Part shown: positions 46,907-53,883 of the stretch, piece by piece
Position numbering within the stretch: position 1 is the stretch's first letter
How the letters are laid out: every line of letters starts with the position of its first letter
Origin: Eshraghiella crossota
GTDB taxonomy: Bacteria > Bacillota > Clostridia > Lachnospirales > Lachnospiraceae
DNA length: 64,000 bases
Direction: 5' to 3'
Assembly (NCBI RefSeq): GCF_025148445.1
Contig: NZ_CP102270.1
Span: forward strand, 496,001 to 560,000
Notes under the pieces: generated by a model
Databases searched by the model: none
The model's input: only the letters and a program-made list of their open reading frames with translations
What the model was told of the DNA's origin: nothing
Position numbers and translations under genes: made by a program

Positions 46907-47137
46907 TTAATTTGTCACATTTCTTGTGACAGCTCTGACATTTCCTTTGTCCCTTAAGTCCCTGCCTTCATTGGCGGTCATGAACTTTTCAAGCATATCC
47001 GTTTTGATAAGGACTTTCCGTCCTACCTTCAATACCGGAAGCTTTTTCCATTCTACCAGTTTCCGCAGGGTATTTCTGCCGATACCCGTATAGTCGGCAG
47101 CTTCCTCAATGGACAGTGCAATCTTCACTTCTGTCAT
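46907..47137 (-). CDS. xis: Excisionase-family DNA-binding protein
   Basis: A 76-residue MerR/excisionase-like winged-helix protein: LSIEEAADYTGIGRNTLRKLVEW followed by LPVLKVGRKVLIKTDMLEKFM is the classic excisionase layout. It would direct the integrase toward excision. The start has AGGAGGTG on the minus strand. It is transcribed divergently from the repressor gene from a strong promoter with an operator downstream of it. Confidence 0.88.
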   Translation of the reverse strand: MTEVKIALSIEEAADYTGIGRNTLRKLVEWKKLPVLKVGRKVLIKTDMLEKFMTANEGRDLRDKGNVRAVTRNVTN

Positions 47138-47156
47138 TAAAACACCTCCTCTTGAA

Positions 47157-47281
47157 TTGCATAATGCAATTTTGCAACTATGCCTACTATATAACTTTTA
47201 TATCTTCTTGTCAAGCGTTACGAAATTTTAAAAGTAATTATTAACTTGCATATTGCAATGCTACTTTTACTGTGTTATACT
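47157..47281. promoter_or_regulatory. Divergent xis/repressor promoters with two matching operators
   Basis: The palindrome TTGCA-N3-TGCAA occurs at 47157-47169 (TTGCATAATGCAA) and 47246-47258 (TTGCATATTGCAA). The rightward promoter is TTGCAA (47253-47258), 17 bp, TATACT (47276-47281), with its -35 box inside the second operator. The leftward promoter on the minus strand is TTGACA (47209-47214), 17 bp, TATAGT (47186-47191), with the first operator just downstream of its start. A half site TTGCAA lies at 47171-47176. Confidence 0.82.
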
Positions 47282-47312
47282 TTAGCCATACCGAAAAAGG
47301 AGGCGTATCAGA

Positions 47313-47933
47313 ATGAAAGATAAAGAATTACGCAAGTTAATCGGTAGCAGGGCAAAACAACGCAGACTGGAATTAGGTGTCAACCAGCCTTATATAGCAG
47401 AAAAGATGGGAGTTACCGCTTCCACCATACAGCGGTATGAGGCAGGAACGATTGACAACACCAAGAAGCTTGTTCTGGATGGTCTGTCGGAAGCACTTCA
47501 TGTATCAGTGGAGTGGCTGAAGGGCGAGACGGAAGAAATGACAAGTGATGTTACGGATAAAAGGGAATTACAGATTCGTGATACCATGACTTCCATTCTC
47601 TCCAAACTGCCTTATGATATGAAGGCAGACGAAGCGGATTTTTCCAAAGATTTACTGCTGCTGATGTTGAAGGAATACGAATTATTCGTTGATTCCTTTC
47701 AATATGCCTGTAAGAATTTTAAAGGGAATACGGAAGATGCCACAATTGCAAAAGTAATGGGGTTTGAATCCAATCAGGAATATAATGAGATTATGTTCCT
47801 TAGGGAAATCACCCATACGGTAAACGCACTGAACGACATGGGCGACATTGTAAGGCTCTATTCCAAGAATCCCGAAACGGCAGCCGTAAGGCTTGCAAAT
47901 CTTCTTTCAGAGAAAGACTCCGAACCGGTATAG
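47313..47933 (+). CDS. XRE-family repressor of the element
   Basis: A 206-residue repressor. An N-terminal helix-turn-helix (residues 6-63: IGSRAKQRRLELG, YIAEKMGVTASTIQRYEAG) is followed by an unrecognised C-terminal region of about 130 residues with no LexA-type protease site. It most likely binds the TTGCA-N3-TGCAA operators to silence xis and control itself. AAAAAGGAGG precedes the ATG. Confidence 0.87.
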   Translation: MKDKELRKLIGSRAKQRRLELGVNQPYIAEKMGVTASTIQRYEAGTIDNTKKLVLDGLSEALHVSVEWLKGETEEMTSDVTDKRELQIRDTMTSILSKLPYDMKADEADFSKDLLLLMLKEYELFVDSFQYACKNFKGNTEDATIAKVMGFESNQEYNEIMFLREITHTVNALNDMGDIVRLYSKNPETAAVRLANLLSEKDSEPV

Positions 47934-48017
47934 ATTAGACAACCGGAGTTATGATATACTTACACGCAGAAAGCATTTCATCAGTTCCGATTGTCGATAT
48001 CGAAAGGAGTAACGATT

Positions 48018-49316
48018 ATGGCAAAAGGTTCTGTAAGAAAGAAAGGCAAGAAATGGTACTACCGCTTCTATGTGGAAGATGCAAGCGGTAATCTGGTGCA
48101 GAAGGAATTTGCAGGTACGGAAAACAAAAGCGAGACGGAAAAGCTGTTGAGGCAGGCAATGGAGGATTATGAAGCCAAGCGGTTTGTTGCAAAGGCTGAA
48201 AACATCACACTCGGAGAGTTGCTTGACCTGTGGGCTGAGGAAGAATTAAAGACAGGCACATTGAGTAATGGAACGGTTGGCAATTATCTTCAGACAATTG
48301 GGAGAATCAAACAACACCCTATCAGCAAAAGGAAACTGAAAACGGTGACTTCGGTACACCTGCAGGAGTTTATGGATTTGCTCTCATTTGGAGGCACTGT
48401 GGGAGATTTTATATCAAAAGGATATTCCATTGATTATGTAAGGTCATTTTCAGCAGTATTGCAACAGTCATTCCGGTTTGCGGTATTTCCGAAACAGTTT
48501 ATTACCTTCAATCCAATGCAGTATGTGGTGATGAGGCATAAAAAGGAAGAAACAGATTTGTTTGCGGATGAAACAGCCACAGACAGAGACAAGGTTAAAC
48601 CGCTTTCCTTTGAAATGTACCGGAAACTGATTGAACAGCTTGGAAAACGAAGTGGGGATGCGATTCTTCCGGTTCAGATAGCATACTTTACAGGTCTCAG
48701 ACTTGGAGAGGTAGCAGGTCTGACATGGCAGGATATCAACCTTGAAGAACAGTATCTCACTGTACGCAGGAGCATCCGCTACAATGGTGCTACCCATAAG
48801 CACGAAATCGGTCCGACAAAGTGGAAAAAGATCAGGGTTGTTGACTTTGGCGATACCCTCGCAGATATTTTGAGGAATGCAAAAAAGGAACAGCACAAAA
48901 ACCGTTTTCAGTATGGGGAACTCTACCAGCGGAATTTTTACAGAGAAGTAATGGAAAAGAATCGGGTGCATTACGAGTATTATCATTTGGGAATGACAGA
49001 GAATGTGCCGGAAGATTACACCGAAATCTTCTTTGGATGCTTAAGGGAGGATGGTTGTCTGGAACTTCCGGCAACCATAGAAACAGCCTGCCGGACAGCA
49101 GGAAGAAAAGTACCGGAGCTTGAAGGTTTCCATTTCCACACACTGAGGCATACCTACACGACAAACCTCTTATCCAACGGGGCTCAGCCTAAGGATGTGC
49201 AGGAACTGTTAGGACACTCAGACGTGAGTACCACCATGAATGTCTATGCCCATGCTACAAGGGAAGCAAAGCGGACTTCCGCAAGACTTCTTGATAAAGT
49301 GGCAGGCAACGATTAA
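48018..49316 (+). CDS. int: Tyrosine recombinase/integrase (Tn916-type)
   Basis: A 432-residue integrase. The N-terminal arm-binding domain (residues 1-55, GSVRKKGKKWYYRFYVED) is of the AP2-like type. A SAM-like core-binding domain spans about 65-170. The catalytic residues R228 (TGLRLGEV), H374-x-x-R377 (HTLRH), H400 (LGHSD) and Y410 (NVYAH) are all present, so it should be active. ATG 48018 follows AAAGGAG. It sits at the right edge of the element next to the CCTTGAAAAT repeat. Confidence 0.94.
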   Translation: MAKGSVRKKGKKWYYRFYVEDASGNLVQKEFAGTENKSETEKLLRQAMEDYEAKRFVAKAENITLGELLDLWAEEELKTGTLSNGTVGNYLQTIGRIKQHPISKRKLKTVTSVHLQEFMDLLSFGGTVGDFISKGYSIDYVRSFSAVLQQSFRFAVFPKQFITFNPMQYVVMRHKKEETDLFADETATDRDKVKPLSFEMYRKLIEQLGKRSGDAILPVQIAYFTGLRLGEVAGLTWQDINLEEQYLTVRRSIRYNGATHKHEIGPTKWKKIRVVDFGDTLADILRNAKKEQHKNRFQYGELYQRNFYREVMEKNRVHYEYYHLGMTENVPEDYTEIFFGCLREDGCLELPATIETACRTAGRKVPELEGFHFHTLRHTYTTNLLSNGAQPKDVQELLGHSDVSTTMNVYAHATREAKRTSARLLDKVAGND

Positions 49317-49332
49317 ACAACTGAATAATGAA

Positions 49333-49375
49333 TTTTCCCTTGTAATTATCCCATAAGGGCAAAAACAAGGGAAAA
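49333..49375. repeat. Right-end inverted repeat of the element
   Basis: TTTTCCCTTGT (49333-49343) and ACAAGGGAAAA (49365-49375) form a perfect 11-bp inverted repeat just after int. It may be an integrase arm site, a terminator for int, or both. Related sequence is found at the left end (43326-43392). Confidence 0.55.
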
Positions 49376-49494
49376 GGATACATATATAGAATTTTCAATG
49401 GCGGGAAGCCTTGAAAATAGGGGAAAGTTAAGAGAGTTAATAGATAAATTCCAGTTTGTCGGACTCACAAAAATTTAATATCAAACTAATACAA

Positions 49495-49528
49495 GCACTT
49501 TAGCCAATTAAGGTTAAGGTGCTTTTTT
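49495..49528 (+). terminator. Rho-independent terminator
   Basis: GCACTTTAGCC and GGTTAAGGTGC form an 11-bp stem (two G-U) around AATTAA, followed by TTTTTT. Apart from this and the integrase-end repeat, 49,317-49,541 holds no gene. Confidence 0.8.
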
Positions 49529-49548
49529 GCGCCTTGGAAGGAGACAAT

Positions 49549-49561
49549 ATGAAGTGACCTC
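49549..49561 (+). repeat. Left subterminal inverted repeat of the IS1111-group element
   Basis: ATGAAGTGACCTC; its reverse complement occurs once at the other end (51176-51188). Confidence 0.85.
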
Positions 49562-49651
49562 ACAATTGTAGATTCGTGGATTTACCTGTAAAATATTATT
49601 TGTACGAATAATAAGGTAACAGGGATTACCGCATACAATAGGAGGTCACAT

Positions 49652-50767
49652 ATGAATAGTATAGTTTATGTTGGGATGGATGTCCATAAGGAACAGTACA
49701 CAATTTGTTGTTACAGTTATGAGACAGATAAGGTTGAGTATAAGCAGACAATACCATCAGATTACAAGCTTGTTCTTAAGTACATTGAACAGGTTCGTTC
49801 CAGATATGATGGTGAAGTTACATTTGTTTGCGGATATGAGGCAGGATGTCTTGGATATTCCTTGTATCATCAACTAAAAGAACATGCTGTAGATTGCAAA
49901 ATATTGGCTCCAAGTACAATGGCTGTAACTAATACACATCATGTAAAAACTGATAAAAGAGATGCTGCAAATATAGCCAGATGTCTGGCATTTCATACTT
50001 ATAGTGAAGTATATGTTCCGGATAATGATGACAATGATGTTAAGGAATATATTAGAATGCGTGATGACCAGAAGCTGTATCTCAAAAAGGTAAAACAACA
50101 GATTCTTGCATTTGTTTTAAGACAGGGAAAGCACTTTGAAGGTGGAAAAACTTATTGGACTATTGCACATCTGAAATGGTTAAAAACCTTAGAATTGTCA
50201 GATTTACAAAGAGAAACTTTAAATGAGTACCTTCTGACCTATGAATATTTAACAGAAAAAATCAGCAGATTTGATGAAAGAATAGAGGAACTTGCATCAG
50301 TAGAAAGATACGAAGAAAAAGTAAAACATATGAGTTGTCTTCTTGGAATTAAGACACATACAGCCCTTTCAATGATTGTCGAAGTTGGTGATTTTGAAAG
50401 ATTTGAAAAAGCACCGAAATTTGCCTCGTTTTTAGGTCTTGTACCAAGTGAAGATTCCAGTGATACGAGAGTTAATCGATACAGCATAACAAAAGCTGGA
50501 AATAGCCACTTGCGAAGACTTTTAGTTGAAGCAGCCCAGAGTTATACAAGGGGAAATGTAGGACACAAATCAGTGGCATTGAAGCAAAGACAGAAAGGAA
50601 ATCCACCGGAAGTAATTGCGTATGCAGATAAAGCAAATGAAAGGCTTAGACGAAGGTTTTACAAAATGACCCTGAACAAAGGAGTTAATCGAAATGTGGC
50701 AACAACAGCAATAGCAAGAGAATTAGCATGTTTTATCTGGGGAATGATGACAGAACATGTAAGTTAG
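49652..50767 (+). CDS. IS110-family DEDD transposase
   Basis: A 371-residue transposase. The N-terminal RuvC-like DEDD domain has VGMDVHKEQYTIC (first Asp), CGYEAGCLG (Glu) and VKTDKRDAANIA (last Asps). The C-terminal transposase_20 domain has SMIVEVGDFERFEKAPKFASFLGL and ITKAGNSHLRRLLVEAA, which includes conserved serines expected for the nucleophile. It appears intact. These enzymes act with a guide RNA encoded in the element's non-coding end. Preceded by AGGAGG. Confidence 0.95.
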   Translation: MNSIVYVGMDVHKEQYTICCYSYETDKVEYKQTIPSDYKLVLKYIEQVRSRYDGEVTFVCGYEAGCLGYSLYHQLKEHAVDCKILAPSTMAVTNTHHVKTDKRDAANIARCLAFHTYSEVYVPDNDDNDVKEYIRMRDDQKLYLKKVKQQILAFVLRQGKHFEGGKTYWTIAHLKWLKTLELSDLQRETLNEYLLTYEYLTEKISRFDERIEELASVERYEEKVKHMSCLLGIKTHTALSMIVEVGDFERFEKAPKFASFLGLVPSEDSSDTRVNRYSITKAGNSHLRRLLVEAAQSYTRGNVGHKSVALKQRQKGNPPEVIAYADKANERLRRRFYKMTLNKGVNRNVATTAIARELACFIWGMMTEHVS

Positions 50768-50906
50768 TAGAATATCCATCTGCTTCAGTCAAGGATGCTT
50801 CTCATCGCCATTGGCGACAAGTCCCTGACAGAATCACCTGAATATTCTTAAGGGTAATCAAGCAGAAGAAACTGACTTTGTCAGATTACATCTGCAAAAC
50901 AACTAA

Positions 50907-51125
50907 TTAACACTGGATACAGAGGCAGGGTCTTAGAGCATTTCTAGGTCCGAATTATTTGCGAACCACCTCTGTTGACATTATATTTATATATTTTGAT
51001 TCACGCTAGGAGACGGCAAGATTCACGGCGGACCATTGACCTGTAGGTAACCAATCCACGTATAACAGAGTGGCCAAGGCCGGGGACTGTTAGATCTGAG
51101 GCTCTGCCTCTGTACCCAGTGTTAA
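50907..51125 (+). ncRNA. Candidate guide (seek/bridge) RNA of the IS1111-group element
   Basis: Between the transposase stop and the right repeat is about 400 bp of non-coding DNA. TTAACACTGGATACAGAGGC (50907-50926) pairs with GCCTCTGTACCCAGTGTTAA (51106-51125), extended 2 bp inward, with one mismatch, closing a structured interior. IS1111-group guide RNAs are known to lie in this right-end position. Short stretches inside match the element's flanks: AACCACCT (50964-50971) is the exact complement of the first 8 bases of the right flank, and AGGAGAC (51008-51014) equals 49539-49545 across the left junction. Confidence 0.7.
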
Positions 51126-51175
51126 AATTTAGAGAAAGGAAAATGTGGTGATTTCTTGCAATTTACTCTTGACAA

Positions 51176-51188
51176 GAGGTCACTTCAT
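51176..51188 (-). repeat. Right subterminal inverted repeat of the IS1111-group element
   Basis: GAGGTCACTTCAT, exact complement of the left repeat at 49549-49561. Confidence 0.85.
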
Positions 51189-51276
51189 AACAGGTGGTTA
51201 CAACTAAACACATCGGGAAAAGCCCGATTCAATCATTACAACAGGCTATGCCTGATCATATAGAGTAACTTTTAAC

Positions 51277-51314
51277 AGCCAGTTAGGGATTATCACTGCT
51301 GGCTTATTTTTTTA
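51277..51314 (+). terminator. Terminator-like hairpin in conjugative-element debris
   Basis: AGCCAG (51277-51282) pairs with CTGGCT (51299-51304), followed by a T-run. Two smaller hairpins precede it, ATCGGG/CCCGAT (51212-51228) and CAGGC/GCCTG (51242-51254). The 51,192-51,334 stretch has no gene and looks like conserved leader sequence of an integrative conjugative element. Confidence 0.55.
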
Positions 51315-51334
51315 TCGAAAAGGAGACAAACAAC

Positions 51335-51460
51335 ATGAGAAAAGAACAGATTATTACAGCAAATAACAATCAGATGGAGGAGAAAGGCATGAAGGGTAGA
51401 TTCATTCACTTAAAAAAGAGATTCGTTCCGGCATTATCCGGGGCACTTATGGGAGTGTAA
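51335..51460 (+). CDS. Small ORF, probable N-terminal fragment of a conjugative-element gene
   Basis: A 41-codon reading frame (MRKEQIITANNNQMEEKG start) with an excellent AAAGGAGAC ribosome site 7 bp upstream. The C-terminal FIHLKKRFVPALSGALMGV looks like the beginning of a membrane helix that is cut off. Immediately after its stop, in another frame, comes a fragment of a different gene, so it is most likely a truncated start joined by a deletion. Confidence 0.5.
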   Translation: MRKEQIITANNNQMEEKGMKGRFIHLKKRFVPALSGALMGV

Positions 51461-51461
51461 T

Positions 51462-51611
51462 GAAGATGGATATGAGGAGCCTTTTGGGGATGTGACTGTG
51501 AATTTGTCGGTTGCAGCACCAAATTACTGCTGATATCTGAATGTGAATGACATACCGGATATGACCTTGGAGAGCTTGTCTATGATGAAGGCGGCGAAGG
51601 AAGTTGTATAA
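51462..51611 (+). pseudogene. Fragment of a DUF4313-like conjugative-element protein
   Basis: Reads EDGYEEPFGDVTVNLSVAAP then NYC and a TGA at 51531-51533, and continues in the same frame YLNVNDIPDMTLESLSMMKA to a TAA at 51609. The first part resembles DUF4313-type proteins of Firmicutes conjugative elements. There is no start codon and an internal stop, so it is a decayed remnant. Confidence 0.6.
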
Positions 51612-51735
51612 TATACGAATATATTATTATGTTGATTTGAGATTTGAGCGGTTATTCGCACAAAGCCTAACAGAGTGTATTATTACTTGACTATGCAAAG
51701 TGACATATTATTTAAAATCTTCAAAATGAATATAT

Positions 51736-51764
51736 TTGACTTGTAACATAAAATGAGTTACAAT
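51736..51764 (+). promoter_or_regulatory. Promoter with internal operator for the winged-helix/nucleotidyltransferase module
   Basis: TTGACT (51736-51741), 17 bp, TACAAT (51759-51764). The inverted repeat TTGTAAC-N9-GTTACAA (51741-51747 and 51757-51763) lies exactly between and over the two boxes, ideal for repression by a dimeric regulator. Confidence 0.75.
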
Positions 51765-51789
51765 TCAAGTGTATTAAGGAGGTGAAGCT

Positions 51790-52740
51790 TTGAGAGAGTA
51801 TTTAGAACAAATTTTACATCAAAGTATTCAGGAACATCCATATGAATCTTTGGAAAAGTTGCCATTGGGATGTAGAAATGCATTTGCATTATCAATCGTG
51901 GAAATTCAAAAACAAGAAATTCTCATAGCAGCACCGATTGAAACAATGAATTTGACAGAACTACGTAAGATGAGGATTCAATTAGAGAGATATACGGGAT
52001 TTCAATGTGTTTTTTATTTAAAAAAAACAAACTGGTATTCAGTTCCTAAGATGGTGGAAGAAGGAATTCCTTTTATATGGGAAAATCATCAGATATACCT
52101 TCCTTTTATGGGGTTACTTTTGCAAAGAAATGAACACAGAAAACCGAAGCGTTGTTCTATCATTTCATTTTTAACGCAGAAATTATTATTGAAAGCCTTA
52201 TATGAAGGTTGGCAAGATGTATCAGCTGTACAGGCAGCTGAGAAACTTGAAGTATCTAGGATGTCAATTACTAGATGCTATGATGAAATTGAGGCGTTAG
52301 GCATGTCATTTATAAAAATGAATGGAAGATCAAGACGTTTCTTTGCTTCTGTTGATAAGAAAGCAATGTGGGAGGATATGCGCCCATTTTTGCGAAATCC
52401 AATTATTCGGGAGTTTAGACTTGAAAAAAAACCGGATGCAGAAATGATTTTAGGAGGCATATCAGCATTAGCAGAATATTCCATGTTGTCAGAAGAACGT
52501 TATGTTACGTATGCGGTAGAAAAAAATCAGATTAGTGAGTTGGGATTAAAGTCAATTCATGAAGTACCGAATAATGAAGAACCAGTATGTATAGTACAGG
52601 AAGTGGGATATATATTACCATTTAAGGATAAAAAAGCAGTAGATCCGCTTTCACTGAGTTTGATGTTGTCAGATGCTGATATGGAAGATCCTCGTGTGGA
52701 GAACTGTTTAAATGAAATGCTGGAGGAATTGATATGGTAA
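51790..52740 (+). CDS. Winged-helix protein, putative antitoxin of a nucleotidyltransferase module
   Basis: A 316-residue soluble protein of no family I can name with certainty. A winged-helix segment lies in the middle (residues about 138-182: VQAAEKLEVSRMSITRCYDEIEALG, FIKMNGRSRRFF). The first 130 residues look like a nuclease-fold or ligand domain, and the C-terminal 100 residues are acidic. The start is TTG at 51790 after AAGGAGGTG. It overlaps the next gene by 7 bp. Organisation recalls AbiEi/AbiEii (type IV) toxin-antitoxin pairs, but in AbiEi the winged helix is N-terminal. Confidence 0.72.
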   Translation: MREYLEQILHQSIQEHPYESLEKLPLGCRNAFALSIVEIQKQEILIAAPIETMNLTELRKMRIQLERYTGFQCVFYLKKTNWYSVPKMVEEGIPFIWENHQIYLPFMGLLLQRNEHRKPKRCSIISFLTQKLLLKALYEGWQDVSAVQAAEKLEVSRMSITRCYDEIEALGMSFIKMNGRSRRFFASVDKKAMWEDMRPFLRNPIIREFRLEKKPDAEMILGGISALAEYSMLSEERYVTYAVEKNQISELGLKSIHEVPNNEEPVCIVQEVGYILPFKDKKAVDPLSLSLMLSDADMEDPRVENCLNEMLEELIW

Positions 52741-53471
52741 AAGGAATAGAAATTTTTCAAGAATATTTTAAGGAATACACAGACCAATATGTATTAATTG
52801 GAGGTGCGGCTTGTAGCGTTTCTTTTGAGGAACAGGAGATTAACTTCGGACGAACAACGAAAGATCTTGATATTGTTCTAATTGTTGAGGCTAGGACAAA
52901 AGAGTTTGGAGAACAATTCTGGAAGTTTATTAGAGATGGTAGGTATAGAATTCGAGCAAAAAGTAATGGTGAACCACAGTTTTACAGATTTGATAAGCCA
53001 GAAGATGAGCGTTTTCCAAAGATGATAGAATTATTTTCGAGAACGAATTATATGCTACAAGAGGAAAATGGATTGACGCCAATCCACATAGATGATTCGG
53101 TATCAAGTCTCTCGGCTATTCTATTGAATGATGCCTATTATCGGGCTTTGCTTGACGGAAGAGAGATTATGATGGGAATTTCTGTATTGAAACCAGAATG
53201 GATTATTCCATTTAAGGCAAAAGCATGGCTTGATCTTAAGGAAAAACAAGATGTGGATTCATCAGATATTAAGAAGCATCGAAATGATATTATACGTATT
53301 CTGGCAGATATGCCATTACAAAAGTGCATTCTTCCAGAAGAAGTGCGAAATGATATGAGGATGTTTATAGAGCAGTTTGATGTAACAGAAAGTGAATTGA
53401 AGAATTTAAGAATCCGGGGAACAAAGTCGGAGGATATTAAACAGGCGTTGAAAGATATATATTTGGATTAA
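52734..53471 (+). CDS. Nucleotidyltransferase-like protein, putative toxin
   Basis: A 245-residue protein. Residues 18-50 read LIGGAACSV...GRTTKDLDIVLIVEA, a nucleotidyltransferase-fold start with GG, and the D-x-D metal pair DLDI, as in AbiEii-type proteins. The rest is helical and unlike classical AbiEii in length (AbiEii is about 290-300). It overlaps the upstream winged-helix gene by 7 bp with GGAGG ahead of the ATG. A toxin role is inferred from the pairing. Confidence 0.7.
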   Translation: MVKGIEIFQEYFKEYTDQYVLIGGAACSVSFEEQEINFGRTTKDLDIVLIVEARTKEFGEQFWKFIRDGRYRIRAKSNGEPQFYRFDKPEDERFPKMIELFSRTNYMLQEENGLTPIHIDDSVSSLSAILLNDAYYRALLDGREIMMGISVLKPEWIIPFKAKAWLDLKEKQDVDSSDIKKHRNDIIRILADMPLQKCILPEEVRNDMRMFIEQFDVTESELKNLRIRGTKSEDIKQALKDIYLD

Positions 53472-53488
53472 AAAAATAAAGTTGTGAA

Positions 53489-53528
53489 GGCGACTATAGA
53501 TCAGAAATGATTTGTGGTCGTCTTTTTT
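53489..53528 (+). terminator. Rho-independent terminator of the two-gene module
   Basis: GGCGACTATAGATCA pairs with TGATTTGTGGTCGTC around GAAA, followed by TTTTTT. Confidence 0.75.
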
Positions 53529-53647
53529 GTATGCCCAAATGTCTTGTTTACACGACATAACTGTAGCGTTAACACGGTCGGCATTTGGGGTTGCACGGGC
53601 TACAATATAACTGTGCTTGAGATACAGCACAGTCACTTGTGAGAGTG

Positions 53648-53686
53648 GGACAATTATTTATGAGATTATTTGCTGGATTGCTATAA
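53648..53686 (+). pseudogene. Copy A of a 13-codon gene-end remnant
   Basis: Encodes GQLFMRLFAGLL and a stop. The same peptide is encoded at 59554-59592, and every nucleotide difference between the two 39-bp segments is synonymous, so both are ends of one protein-coding family. Upstream the frame closes after about 8 more codons. Otherwise 53,529-53,883 holds only a terminator. Confidence 0.55.
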
Positions 53687-53702
53687 GAATCTGATGAAAC
53701 GA

Positions 53703-53756
53703 CCTTTCAAAAAACAGTTGATTTAGAAGTTAACTGTTTTTGAAAGGCCGTTTTTG
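53703..53756 (+). terminator. Strong rho-independent terminator
   Basis: CCTTTCAAAAAACAGTT (53703-53719) pairs with AACTGTTTTTGAAAGG (53732-53747), followed by CCGTTTTT. Confidence 0.8.
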
Positions 53757-53883
53757 CTATATCTAACAGTCTGTTGTACAAAGAAGATTTTGCATGGATG
53801 AAAAAACAAACCTTGTTGAGGTTAAATTGAGATTGACTTTGTATTGTATCAGTATGAAATAAAAAGTAATCAGGTGATGTACA

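Larger units (their letters stand above)
43283..49418. mobile_element. Putative integrative mobilizable element, about 6.1 kb
   Basis: The interval holds a small unknown gene, sdpR/sdpI, a MobA/MobL-type relaxase (minus strand), an oriT-like region, an excisionase, a phage-type repressor and a tyrosine integrase at the right edge. There is no type IV secretion gene, so it would be mobilizable rather than self-transmissible. Both edges carry the 10-bp string CCTTGAAAAT (43283-43292 and 49409-49418) and related TTTCCCTTGT / AAGGGAAA repeats. The module content is secure; the exact ends are inferred. Confidence 0.68.
49542..51191 (+). mobile_element. IS1111-group (IS110 family) insertion sequence
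   Basis: About 1.65 kb. It encodes one DEDD transposase and has 13-bp subterminal inverted repeats, ATGAAGTGACCTC at 49549-49561 and its exact complement at 51176-51188. Such repeats are typical of the IS1111 group and not of other IS110 members. In that group the ends lie about 7 bp and 3 bp outside the repeats, giving 49542 and 51191. Joining the flanks rebuilds AAGGAGGTG, a Shine-Dalgarno sequence, so the element appears to have split a ribosome site of an older conjugative element. Confidence 0.82.

Noticed and set aside
47991-48017. Upstream in-frame start for the integrase
   Set aside because: AAAGGAG is placed for ATG 48018, and the protein from that start begins like other Tn916-type integrases.
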